A DNA stretch of 64,000 nucleotides from Symsagittifera roscoffensis. Taxonomy: Eukaryota; Xenacoelomorpha; Acoela; Convolutidae. The notes under the pieces are model-generated. The model was not told the origin of the DNA. It saw only the letters and a list, made by a program, of their open reading frames with translations, and made no database searches. The translations under genes were made by a program, and so were the position numbers. Position 1 is the first letter of the stretch, and the number at the start of each line of letters is the position of its first letter. Below are positions 46,406-58,000 of the stretch, one piece after another. The DNA lies in assembly GCF_963678635.1 (NCBI RefSeq), contig NC_087070.1, positions 22,991,419 to 23,055,418 on the forward strand. Direction: 5' to 3'.

Positions 46406-47173
46406 GAGTGGTTTTTTTAAATGGATTCTAAATTTTTTTAGAATTCGTTACGGAAGTATTTTGACCCAATTTTCCATAATTGGATTCGTTTAATTACGCT
46501 TCCGATAAGCAAATGATATGAAATTGAAAAAATTATTGTCAGATTAACATTTGTCTGCTTTTTTCTGCCAGTTTAGTTGCTAGAACAAGATTTTTTTGTA
46601 ACTTGATATACGCATTTTTAACGATTAATTAAAGTGTTTTTCGAGGAATTCCGGTAATGGTGCAGGTAATTAGGTTCCAAGAAGTTTAGCTCAAGTTTTT
46701 TTCATACGCAACTTAAGGAAGGTTTTTTATTATTTTTTTATTTTGACTGATCCTCTAATCCAATAACAACAGCAATGAATAATCATTTTTAGTGGTTTTT
46801 CGAAATATTTTTTTATGCGATATTTATTTAAAAAAGTCCCTAATGTTGAAAAAAAACGGTTTCCCTTTTCTTCCGCAACTGATTCTTCAGCTTGGTTTGT
46901 TTTTGTTCGATGAACTTTTATGAGTCATAAGTGTTCTAGAGAATGGCTGGATCGTTACTGTTAGATGTGGCGTTTCTTTAAAGTTAATTTTTCTATGCCT
47001 GTTTTATAGATTTTATAAAACTGTCAATTTTTTTCGCAGCGCAAGGGGTGCAAAGCTGCGCTGCACTTATTCATGATAAAGTGTTCATCATAAATGATTC
47101 GGAATCCGAATTTCAGAGCTTTGCCGTGATGTAATTTTCTCTCCCTTTCGAAAGTTGATATTAATTTATTATT

Positions 47174-47313
47174 TCCTTGTTCATTGAAATTTTTCTGTTG
47201 CTATGTTTTGTCTAACAAACATGTTTTGTCTAACAAACATGTTTTGTCTAACAAACATAACTTTTTCCTTGTTCATTGAAATTTTTCTGTTGCTATGTTT
47301 TGTCTAACAAACA
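47174..47313 (+). repeat. Nested tandem repeat
   Basis: ATGTTTTGTCTAACAAAC is repeated three times in a row. The block that contains it (TTCCTTGTTCATTGAAATTTTTCTGTTGCT...) is then itself repeated about 92 bp downstream. Confidence 0.9.
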
Positions 47314-47587
47314 TGGCGCAGTAGTACTACCCTTTCCTCTGCATTTCGTTTTTGATGTGAAGCGGAGTTTTGAGCCATATAGATCAATTCACTTGGTGTT
47401 TTGCATAAAATCTTCGGGCTATATTGGATTTGCAGCTATTTGTAGCAGAATAGAGAACGTAATTGCGGAAAATTTTGATGATCATAGAAGTGTAGGTGGA
47501 GGTGTATTTTTAAGTTTGTATCGGCTTAACGTGGTTTTCCGAATCATTTTTTTGGGTCTCAGCTTGGTTCTGCATTGCGATAAAACG

Positions 47588-47656
47588 GTTCTATTCAAAT
47601 ATCCGTTCTATTCAAATACCCGTTCTATTCAAATACCCGTTCTATTCAAATACCCG
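47588..47656 (+). repeat. 17-bp tandem repeat, four units
   Basis: The unit is GTTCTATTCAAATACCC; the first unit has one change (ATATCC). Confidence 0.9.
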
Positions 47657-48689
47657 CTTTGTTCAGTTTTTGTTCTTTAATGTTGGTTTCAAATTTACCA
47701 ACTCCGGTTTGGTATAGTTTCAGTTTTCGTTCGTTTTTTTTAATCGGCTTAAAAATGATTCCTTTTATACATAATCGGCTTCGTGGTATCGTATTGGGTT
47801 GTTGGAGGACAAAACACGTTTCCTATGTGCGTGAGTCTTTTGAGGTGATAATTTTGTAATTACGAAAAGTTTTATTTTCATGAAAACAAATGTTTTGGCT
47901 CAACGGGTGTCTGCTCAAAAATTTCGACTTTGTTACCGCTCCATAAATTTTGCTTCGATCCAAATTTAACATTCAATTGTCTTGTTTGGCTTGATTTTTT
48001 CAAAGTGAACTTGATGGAAGACAAATTGAGTAAAAGTTTAAAAAGTTTGGTAAATCTAGCTTTTCTCGAAATCTACAATACAGTCGGTGTATTCACAAGC
48101 AAAGCATGTAAAAACAGTAGTTAATAGAACTTATTAGTTTAGATGACTAATTTGCGTTTTGGTCGAAGTGAACCGAGTTTCGATCCCCCTTGACGTGGAA
48201 TTTTTTTGTCATGGCTTGTTTACTTTGCGGAGGGGTATTTCGGTTATCTGGCGTTTTAATGCTAATTTTTGACGTAATTTCGCGGTTGCAACATATTAAA
48301 ACTTAATCACATCGATATTTTTTTGTTCATATTTTGGTAGGTTTAATATTTATACCTTTATATAAGCAAGGTGTTGCCATGAATACTCGTTTAATTTCTC
48401 GTCAACGTTTTAAGAACTTAAGTCATGGTCTTTTTTAACCCCTATTTGACATGTGCATTTTTTGATTTTATCGCAAATGGTGAGATCAGTCTCGATTCTG
48501 TTTTTATTTTGAGGTGGAAAATGAGGAAAATGGAAGCTCTGAGTTTCTTTTGTTTTATAACTCTAATTGCAAATTATATTCGGCGTTGCTTCAGTATTTC
48601 TCGGTACTCCTGGAATCTTTCAATTGATGATTCACTTACACTCAGATTTTGTGCATCTTGGTTACCAACTTGTCAGATTTGTTTGAGAG

Positions 48690-48850
48690 TCGATGAGCGT
48701 AATGCGCTCTATTATATAGATCATTATCTGTGGTAATTGTTATTCCGCCCACTGAAAATGGGAAGGAACTTGGTATCCGGGTATTATAGTTTTATTATGT
48801 TTTGCACAAAAAATCAGGTACCACAGATAATGATCGGACTGCATTGAGTG
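48690..48850. repeat. Inverted repeat with a MITE-like end
   Basis: GATCATTATCTGTGGT (48,719-48,734) is the exact reverse complement of ACCACAGATAATGATC (48,819-48,834). Pairing continues imperfectly outward. The left arm starts GAGAGTCGATGAGCGTAATG, like the MITE-like family's 5' end. Confidence 0.75.
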
Positions 48851-49389
48851 ATAAATCATATTTAAGCCCTTACAATCGTGTTTCGAACCACCTGAAAAGT
48901 TCTCATATAAAGTTTAACCAGTTTCGCGAAAACGTGGTTTGACATTTTTGATTTTTCGTTTTATTTCGAGCGAATAAAGCGAGCGAGCAGTCTTATTTTA
49001 ATTGCTTAAAAGATTACAATAGCTTAATTTAAAATGTTTAAGTTTAGTTTTACTTGGGTAACGTTGGTTTACCTTGAATAATTTAGCGCCTTATTGGAAT
49101 CAAAATTTTTAAACAGGCAAAAAATTGCGTTTCAATATTTTTTGATTTTTTTTCGTTTTTCTTGTAATTTTTCTAGAAAAATTGTTTTTCAATTTGCCTA
49201 TTGTATTATGGCTGTCAAATGTACCTAATCTTCAATTTGTTTTGTTCAGCTTTTATCACACCTCGCCAAAACAAGAAACCAGAATGATTTTTAAAAATAT
49301 TTTTGTAATTTTTTTAGACTATGGTGTGAACATTCTGTGCTTCTTTCGCATCACAGTAACCGGCCATCCTTGTTTTTTTTTGTTTTTTT

Positions 49390-49800
49390 TGCAGAAAAAG
49401 TTTTAAAAATTTGTTAAGGCTCGAATTTAATTTTCGCGGTTTGGCATCTGATTTTTTTGAGTTCAGTATATTTCCCTTGTTAAAGGAAGGAAAACTCCAC
49501 TATCGAACAGTGAAAGTAGTGTACAGGTCACAAAAAATGTGATCGACCTCTAACTTCGTGAATGGAATTAAATTATCAATTTTCTAGCGATTTGATCCAG
49601 TCACCTATTTAATTTGATCCAGTCATCCATTGGGTTAATTTATCAAAAAAGTGTCAATCATAAATTGTTCTAGAAATTCCAAGAGCCTTAAGGACATAAT
49701 TTTTTCTATCGAAAGTTGAGATTTTTTTAGAAAAAAGAAACCAGTATTTTTTGTTCACTTGCGTTCATGAACTCTTTTTCATTTAACTGAAAAATTCGAA
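49390..49800 (+). repeat. MITE-like copy, intergenic
   Basis: Nearly full body (GCTCGAATTTAATTTTCGCGG to GATCGACCTCTAACTTCG), ending TTGCGTTCATGAACTCTTTTTC. It is the best copy for defining the interior. Confidence 0.6.
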
Positions 49801-51367
49801 GATAAATTTGAAAAGGAGCTAAAATTACACTCTCCAAATTTTACAGTCAGTAGAGGTATTTCCCCTTTAAGTCCAAGTTTTTTTCTTTGAACCGGCCAGT
49901 AGGCGCTACGCCTAGCGAATTTTTAGAGTTTCAACATCCAAAACCGTTTTTGTAGCAATGAATTTATCTGAGCAATAAATTTATCTTCAATTGGTTAACC
50001 TAATTCAACCAATTGAAAAGAAACAAGGATCGCTTGTTATTGTGCAAGTAGCACAGAATGTTCCGACCATAGTCTTAAAGATTACAAAATAACGTTTTGT
50101 TTCTAGAATTTAGGCATATTCGACAGTTTAATTTGTGTAGGCAAATTGGAAAACTGTTTTTGTAGAAAATTGAATCGAAAAACGAAAAAAAAAAATCGTA
50201 AAAAATTTTTAGCAGAATTTTTTGAAATTCGAAAAATTTCTTTTAAGCTTTTGATTCCCGAAATGGCGCAAACAATTAACAAAAACTAACTTTACTTGGG
50301 TAAAACTAAGTTTTCACGGCGTAAATTAAGCATAAATAAACTATTTTAAGCCTGCTCGCTCGCCTTATCCGCTCTAAATTAGACCAAAATCAAGAGTTTC
50401 TAACGGGTTTTTGTCGACACTGAGAAAAAAGTTTTTAAATGTTCAAATCACGACTAAAAGGGTTTAATATGATATATCATTGGACCCTGTTCGATTATAT
50501 TTTGTGTAACCTGATTTTGCGTAGAAAGCAAAAAAAAATAGAAAAGAAAAACAACTAAAACGCACCCGAATGCAAAATTCCTCATCTTCAATGCTCGGAG
50601 AAATAACTCCCCATAATTCCTACTTGGTGCTAGGATCTACCTGAAATGTCAGAAAATCGCTTGCTATGAACAAGGATAGCCCGAAAAAATGTTCCGACCA
50701 TAGTTTTAGAAAATGCACATGTTTTTTTTTAAATCAGTGAGTTTTTTCTGTGTGGTGTGATAGAAGGATCTGAATAAAAAACTACAACTTAAGCATACTC
50801 GACGACAGTCATGATGAAATATGTAAACTGGGCAACATTTTTGGAAGAGAAATGGCAAGAAAATTAAAAATAAATCATGAAAAATCAAGCAAAATGGCAT
50901 GAAAGTTTTGTTTTTTTGCTCTCTTTTTGTCTTTTTTCCTCGGTAAAACTTATACTTATTTTACTGATTCATGCGCTTCAATAATAGGCCAGCATCAAAT
51001 GGTCTTGTAGGGTTTGTCAGTTGTCACTCTGAGTTTCGATTTACTGTTAATATGTTAGTAATGTAATTTGCTACGATGAGAAATAAATTCTTCTTTCTGC
51101 AGACTCTTGAGGTTCGTTTAAGGGTCATTGAGAAAGCTTTTGTTTAGCCAATCGAAGACCGGTATTAAACTAAGCATAAAGTATGTAAATAGGAATATAA
51201 AAGTATTTCCAGTGGCTTGCTTTACAATGATCCTTCAAAAAAAAATTAATTTCTATTGAAATGTTGTCCTCCAATGTATAAATAAAAGACAAAAGGTAAT
51301 TTGTAATTTTTCATCTTTGGTATGCTAAAACTCTGAGCCATTTCAAAAATTCATTCAGATTTTCAAA
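49801..51367. other. Intergenic stretch upstream of the third gene
   Basis: AT-rich, with no ORF of interest. An exon-1 5' UTR and promoter are likely near the right end; ATTCATTCAG just before the start could be an acceptor for an untranslated first exon. Confidence 0.35.
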
Positions 51368-51895
51368 ATGTCCGATTCTATTAAGCGGCCCACACGTGCC
51401 ATCAAAAGAAGGCGGTTCAGTGATGACACCTACAATGAGGTTCCCAATATGGAGGCAGTGTTCAGAAGTCGGGAGATCCAGGATGCATCCTCCCCTTCGC
51501 CCACGAAAGTTGACCGCCAGGTAACGATTTAATTCAAGTCATAAATTTCACTCAAATTTTTTCAAGTTTATTTTTCTGAGCGTCTCAGTTATGTAGCGAA
51601 GTTTTAACCCTGAAGTTTTGTAATATGAAATAAATCGGAAATATCTGCAATCAAACATGACCAAAGCTTCGAAAAATTTGTTTCTGCTAGCTTTTTTTCT
51701 GGTGTAAGCAATCATGTTTGATGCTCATCATTTGTGCCCTTAGGCTGGGCATACGGACGATAGCATGCCTGACAATACCGCTTTGACGTCGCCTCCCGAG
51801 AAATTAAATCCTAGTGCTGTCAACATGCCCACTAGTGGGAAGCGAATGAAAAGTACCTCAAAACGATTGAAGAACAGGGCCAATTTCATGAACAC
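51368..51895 (+). CDS. 5' end of a nuclear-protein-like gene (partial)
   Basis: Two exons are seen: 51,368-51,520 (donor GTAACG) and 51,744-51,895 (donor GTGAGT, phase 2). They encode 101 residues. These start MSDSIKRPTRAIKRRRFSDD and include a second basic cluster, GKRMKSTSKRLKNR, so nuclear localisation is likely. The rest is Ser/Pro-rich and disordered. The gene must continue beyond the window, because the second intron covers the whole repeat array (at least 12.1 kb). The RAIKRRRFSDD stretch faintly resembles the basic N-terminal part of MCRS1, but this is not enough to name it. Confidence 0.6.
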
Positions 51896-52099
51896 GTGAG
51901 TTAATTGGATGAGGGCTAAACAGATAAATTTTCTGGATTATGACGATCTTTGCTGAAGACATATATATCTGTATTAACCAATAGAATGTTTTTTTTTTGT
52001 TTTTTCTGTAAATTTCGCTGATATTCAAAACCGTTGAGCCTCTGAATTTTCTAACATTTCTCACTTAAAGTCTGAGTATGTGAATTTTTTAAACGAGAA

Positions 52100-55000
52100 T
52101 AACAAAAGTTGTGCTGACCAATGCTACTACTAGCCTCCTGATAATTGTTCGATCTTTTCTGATGACATGCAGGCTTGTGTTGAGTAATAGCAATACTTAT
52201 TTTTTTCACCTGACTCATTTATGTTTCACAAATCATAAAAACTACTGGCTTTCGATATTGACTTTTTCTCATTCCATTTTTTTGGTGTCAAACAAACCTT
52301 TACTAGGAGAATACTAGTGAATCCATCCTAGCCCTCAGCTGTTTCGGCTGGTGAAAAACAGACTTATATTGATCAATAATCAAAAAATATAACGGACAAA
52401 AGATGATAGAAGGGACAAAAAAACTGATCACTGATAAGACCTAGCCTTCTGAAGAACAATTTTTCCTTATCGTTTGTATAGATGATATGTGCATCTGTGT
52501 TGACCTATGAGTTTTTCTCAATCTTATCATAGTCAATCTTCTCTTGCCCGATTTCTTTCAGCTGATGAAAAACAGACCTGTGTTGAAGTATGATGAAATC
52601 TAGCTTTCTGATTTTCTCAATCATAATCTTTTTTTTCAAACTGCCGATTATTGTTCAGGAATTTTTTTTGCTTACATGGAACTTTATCGTTTAAGTTTTT
52701 TTTGGTTGATAAAAACGGACTAAAGTATTGATAATAAGACTTAGCCTTCTGATTAAAATTTTTTTTTCGTTTGTAATGATGCTATGCGGATCTGTGTTGA
52801 CCTAGGAAATTTATATAATCGTATCGATGTCAAACTTGTCTTGCTTGATTTCTTTCAGCTGATGAAAAACAGACCTGTGTTGATCCATGATGAAATCTAG
52901 CCATCTGATGTTTCTTTAGAGATTTTTTTTGTGTTCTTGGACTTTAATGTCCTAGAATTCTTATTGCTGATAAAAACAGACCTGTTTTGCTCCCGATAAT
53001 ACTTAGCCTTCTGAAAATTTTTTTCCATTATCGTTTTTATTGATGATAAGCGAAGCTGTATCGGACTATAAAGTTCATTTAATCGTATCAATGTTAAACT
53101 GCTCTTGCTTGATTTCTCACAGCTGATGAAAAAAAGACCTGTGTTGATCACTGATAAGAATTAGCATTCTGATAAAAAAATTTTCCTCGTCGTTTGTAAT
53201 GATGCTATGCGGATCTGTGTTGACCTAGTAAATATATTCAATCGTGTCGATGTCAAACTGTTCTTGCTTGATTTCTTTCAGCTGATGAACAACAGACCTA
53301 TGTTGACCCATGATAGAATCTAGCCATCTGATGTTTCTTTAGAATATTTTCGTTGTGTTCATAGAATTTAAAGTCTTAGAATTCTTATTGCTGATAAAAA
53401 CAGACGTGTTTTGCTCCCGATAATACTTAGCCTTCTGAAATTTTTTTTGTCATTGTCGTTTTTACTGATGCTAAGCGAAGCGTTATTGGCCGGTAAATTC
53501 ATTTAATCGTATCGATGTGAAACTTCTCTTGCTTGATTTGTTTCAGCTGATGAAAATCAGACCTGTGTTGATTCATATTGAAATCTAGCCATCTGATGTT
53601 TCTTTAGAAATTTTTCATTGTGTTCTTCGAATTTAATTGCTTAGATTTCTTATGGCTGATAAAAACAGACCTGTGTTGGCTCCGGATAATACATAGCCCA
53701 CTGAAAATATTTTTTCCTTTCGTTGGTTTTGATGTAATGCGGATCTGTGTTGACCCACGAAATTAATCTAATCATGTGGATGTCAAACTGCTCTTGATTG
53801 ATTTCTTTCAGCTGATGAAAAACAGACCTGTATTGAAGTATGATAAAATTTAGCCTTCTGATTTTCTCAATCACAACCATTTTTTTTTTCAAACAGCCGA
53901 TTATTCTTCAGATTTTTTTTTAACCTGGAGTTTCTTCTTTTACGTTTTTTTTCGGTTGATAAAAACGGACTAAAGAATTGATAAGACTTAGCCTTCTGAT
54001 AAAAAAATTCCTTTTCGTTTGTAATGATGTTATGCGGATCTATGTTGACCTAGGAAGTTTATATAATCGTATCGATGTCAAACTGCTCTTGCTTGGTTTC
54101 TTTCAGCTGATGAACAACAGACCTGTGTTGACCCATGATAAAATCTAGCCATCTGACGTTTCTTTTGAAATTTCTCATTGTGTTCTTGGAATTTAATGGC
54201 ATAGATTCTTTTTGCTGTTTAAATAGAACAGTTTTGCTCCCGATAATACTTAGCCTTCTGAAAATATTTTCCCTTTTTTGTTTTCATTGATGCTAAGCGA
54301 AGCTGTGTCGGACTATAAAGTTCATTTAATCGTATCAATATTAAACTGCTCTTGCTTGATTTCTTACAGCTGATGAAAACTGACCTGTGTTGATCACTGA
54401 TAAGACTTAGCATTCTGATAAAAAAATTTCCTCGTCGTTTGTAATGATGCTATGCGGATCTGTGTTGACCTAGGAAATATATTCAATCGTATCGATGTCA
54501 AACTGCTCTTGCTTGATTTCTTTCAGCTGATGAACAACAGACCTGTGTTGACCCATGATAGAATCCAGCCATCTGATGTTTCTTTAGAATATTTTCGTTG
54601 TTTTCTTAAAGTTTATTGTCTTAGAATTCTTATTGCTGATAAAAACAGACGTGTTTTGCTCCCGATAATACTTAGCCTTCTGAAAATATTTTTTGTCATT
54701 GTCGTTTTTATTGATGCTAAGCGAAGCGTTATTGGCCTGTAAGTTCATTTAATCGTATCGATGTCAAACTTCTCTTACTTGATTTGTTTCAGCTGATGAA
54801 AATCAGACCTGTGTTGATCCATGATGAAATCTAGCCATCTGACGTTACTTCAGAAATTTTTCATTGTGTTCCTGGAATTTAATATCTTAGATTTCTTATG
54901 GCTGATAAAAACAGACCTGTGTTTGCTCCGGATAATACATAGCCCACTGAAAATATTTTTTCCTATCGTTTGTTTTGATGTAATGCGGATCTGTGTTGAC

Positions 55001-58000
55001 CCACGAAATTAATTGAATCATGTCGATGTCAAACTGCTCTTGATTGATTTCTTTCAGCTGATGAAAAACAGACCTGTGTTGAAGTATGATAAAATTTAGC
55101 CATCTGATGTTTCTTTTGAAATTTCTCATTGTGTTCTTGGAATTTAATGGCATAGATTCTTTTTGCTGTTTAAATAGAACAGTTTTGCTCCCGATAATAC
55201 TTAGCCTTCTGAAAATATTTTCCCATTTTTGTTTTCATTGATGCTAAGCGAAGCTGTGTCGGACTATAAAGTTCATTTAATCGTATCAATATTAAACTGC
55301 TCTTGCTTGATTTCTTACAGCTGATGAAAAACAGACCTGTGTTGATCACTGATAAGACTTAGCATTCTGATAAAAAAAATTTTCCTCGTCGTTTGTAATG
55401 ATGCTATGCGGATCTGTGTTGACCTAGGAAATATATTCAATCGTATCGATGTCAAACTGCTCTTGCTTGATTTCTTTCAGCTGATGAACAACAGACCTGT
55501 GTTGACCCATGATAGAATCCAGCCATCTGATGTTTCTTTAGAATATTTTCGTTGTTTTCTTAAAATTTATTGTCTTAGAATTCTTATTGCTGATGAAAAC
55601 AGACGTGTTTTGCTCCCGATAATACTTTGCCTTCTGAAAATATTTTTTGTCATTGTCGTTTTTATTGATGCTAAGCGAAGCTTTATTGGCCTGTAAATTC
55701 ATTTAATCGTATCGATGTCAAACTGCTCTTGATTGATTTCTTTCAGCTGATGAAAAACAGACCTGTGTTGAAGTATGATAAAATTTAGCCTTCTGATTTT
55801 CTCAATCACAATCATTTTTTTTTTCAAACAGCCGATTATTTTCAGATTTTTTTTAACCTGGAGTTTCTTCTTTTACGTTTTTTTTTGGCTGATAAAAACG
55901 GACTAACAATTGATAAGACTGAGCCTTTTGATTAAAAAAATTCCTTTTCGTTTGCAATGATGTTATGCGGATCTGTCTTGACCTAGAAAATTTATATAAT
56001 CGTATCGATGTCAAGCTGCTCGTGCTTGTTTTCTTTCAGCTGATGAACAACAGACCTGTGTTGACCCATGATAAATTCTAGCCATCTGATGTTTCTTTAG
56101 AAATTTTTTTTGTGTTCTTGGACTTTAATGTCCTAGAATTCTTATGGCTGATAAAAACAGACCTGTTTTGCTCCCGATAATACTTAGCTTCTGAAAATAT
56201 TTTTCCATTATCGTTTTTATTGATGATAAGCGAAGCTGTATCGGACTATAAAGTTCATTCAATCGTATCGATGTTAAACTTCTCTTGCTTGACTTTTTAC
56301 AGCTGATGAAAAACAGACCTGTGTTGATAACTGATAAGACTTAGCATTCTGATAAAAAAAATTTCCTCGTCGTTTTTAATGATGCTATGCGGATCTGTGT
56401 TGACCTAGGAAATATATTCAATCGTATCGATGTCAAACTGCTCTTGCTTGATTTCTTTCAGCTGATGAACAACAGACCTGTGTTGACCCATGATAGAATC
56501 CAGCAATCTGATGTTTCTTTAGATTATTTTCGTTGTGTTCTTAAAATTTATTGTCTTAGAATTCTTATTGCTGATAAAAACAGACGTGTTTTTCTCCCGA
56601 TAATACTTAGCCTTCTGAAAATATTTTTTGTCATTGTCGTTTTTATTGATGCTAAGCGAAGCGTTATTGGCCTGTAAATTCATTTAATTGTATCGATGTC
56701 AAACTTCTCTTACTTGATTTGTTTCAGCTGATGAAAATCAGACCTGTGTTGATCCATGATGAAATCTAGCCATCTGATGTTTCTTTAGAAATTTTTTATT
56801 GTGTTCTTGGACTTTAATGTCCTAGAATTCTTATTGCTGATAAAAACAGACCTGTTTTGCTCACGATAATACTTAGCCTTCTGAAAATATTTTTTCCATT
56901 ATCAATTTTATTGATGCTAAACGAAGCTGTATCGGACTATAAAGTTCATTTAATCGTATCGATGTTAAACTACTCTTGCCTGATTTCTTACAGCTGATGA
57001 AAAACAGACCTGTGTTGATCACTGATAAGACTTAGCATTCTGATTTAAAAAATTTCCTCGTCGTTTTTAATGATTTGCGGATCTGTGTTGACCTAGGAAA
57101 TATATTCAATCGTATCGATGTCAAACTGCTCTTGCCTGATTCCTTTCAGCTGATGAACAACAGACCTGTGTTGACCCATGATAGAATCCAGCCATTTGAT
57201 GTTTCGTTAGATTATGTTCGTTGTGTTCTTAGAATTTAATTGCTTAGATTTCTTATGGCTGATAAAAACAGACCTGTGTTTGCTCCGGATAATACATAGC
57301 CGACTGAAAATATTTTTTCTTTTCGTTTGTTTTGATGTAATGCGGATCTGTGTTGACCCACGAAATTAATCTAATCATGTCGATGTCAAACTGCTCTTGA
57401 TTGATTTCTTTCAGCTGATGAAAAACAGACCTGTGTTGAAGTATGATAAAATTTAGCCTTCTGATTTTCTCAATCACAATCTTTTTTTTCAAACAGCCGA
57501 TTATTCTTCAGATTTTTTATAACCTGGGGTTTCTTCTTTTACGTTTTTTTTTGGCTGATAAAAACGGACTGAAAAATTGATAAGACTTAGCCTTCTGATT
57601 AAAAAAGTTCCTGTTCGTTTGCAATGATGTTATGCGGATCTGTCTTGACCTAGGAAATTTATATAATCGTATCGATGTCAAACTGCTCTGCCTGGTTTCT
57701 TTCAGCTGATGAAAAACAGACCTGTGTTGATCACTGATAAGACTTAGCATTCTGATAAAAAAAAATTCCTCGTCGTTTGTAATGATGCTTTGCGGATCTG
57801 TGTTGACCTAGGAAATATATTTAATCGTATCGATGTCAAACTGCTCTTGCCTGATTTCTTTCAGCTGATGAACAACAGACCTGTGTTGACCCATGATAGA
57901 ATCTAGCCATCTGATGTTTCTTTAGAATATTTTCGTTGTGTTCTTTGAATTTAATGTCTTAGAATTCCTATTGCTGATAAAAACAGACGGGTTTTGCTCC

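Noticed and set aside
51368-51895. Naming the third gene MCRS1
   Set aside because: Only a short basic stretch is similar. The diagnostic FHA domain would lie beyond the window, so no symbol is given.
54452-56677. Recurrent 96-codon ORFs on the plus strand and 60-92-codon ORFs on both strands in the array
   Set aside because: They are copies of the same repeat translated in one frame; lengths vary with indels and there are no start contexts or domains. Not protein genes.
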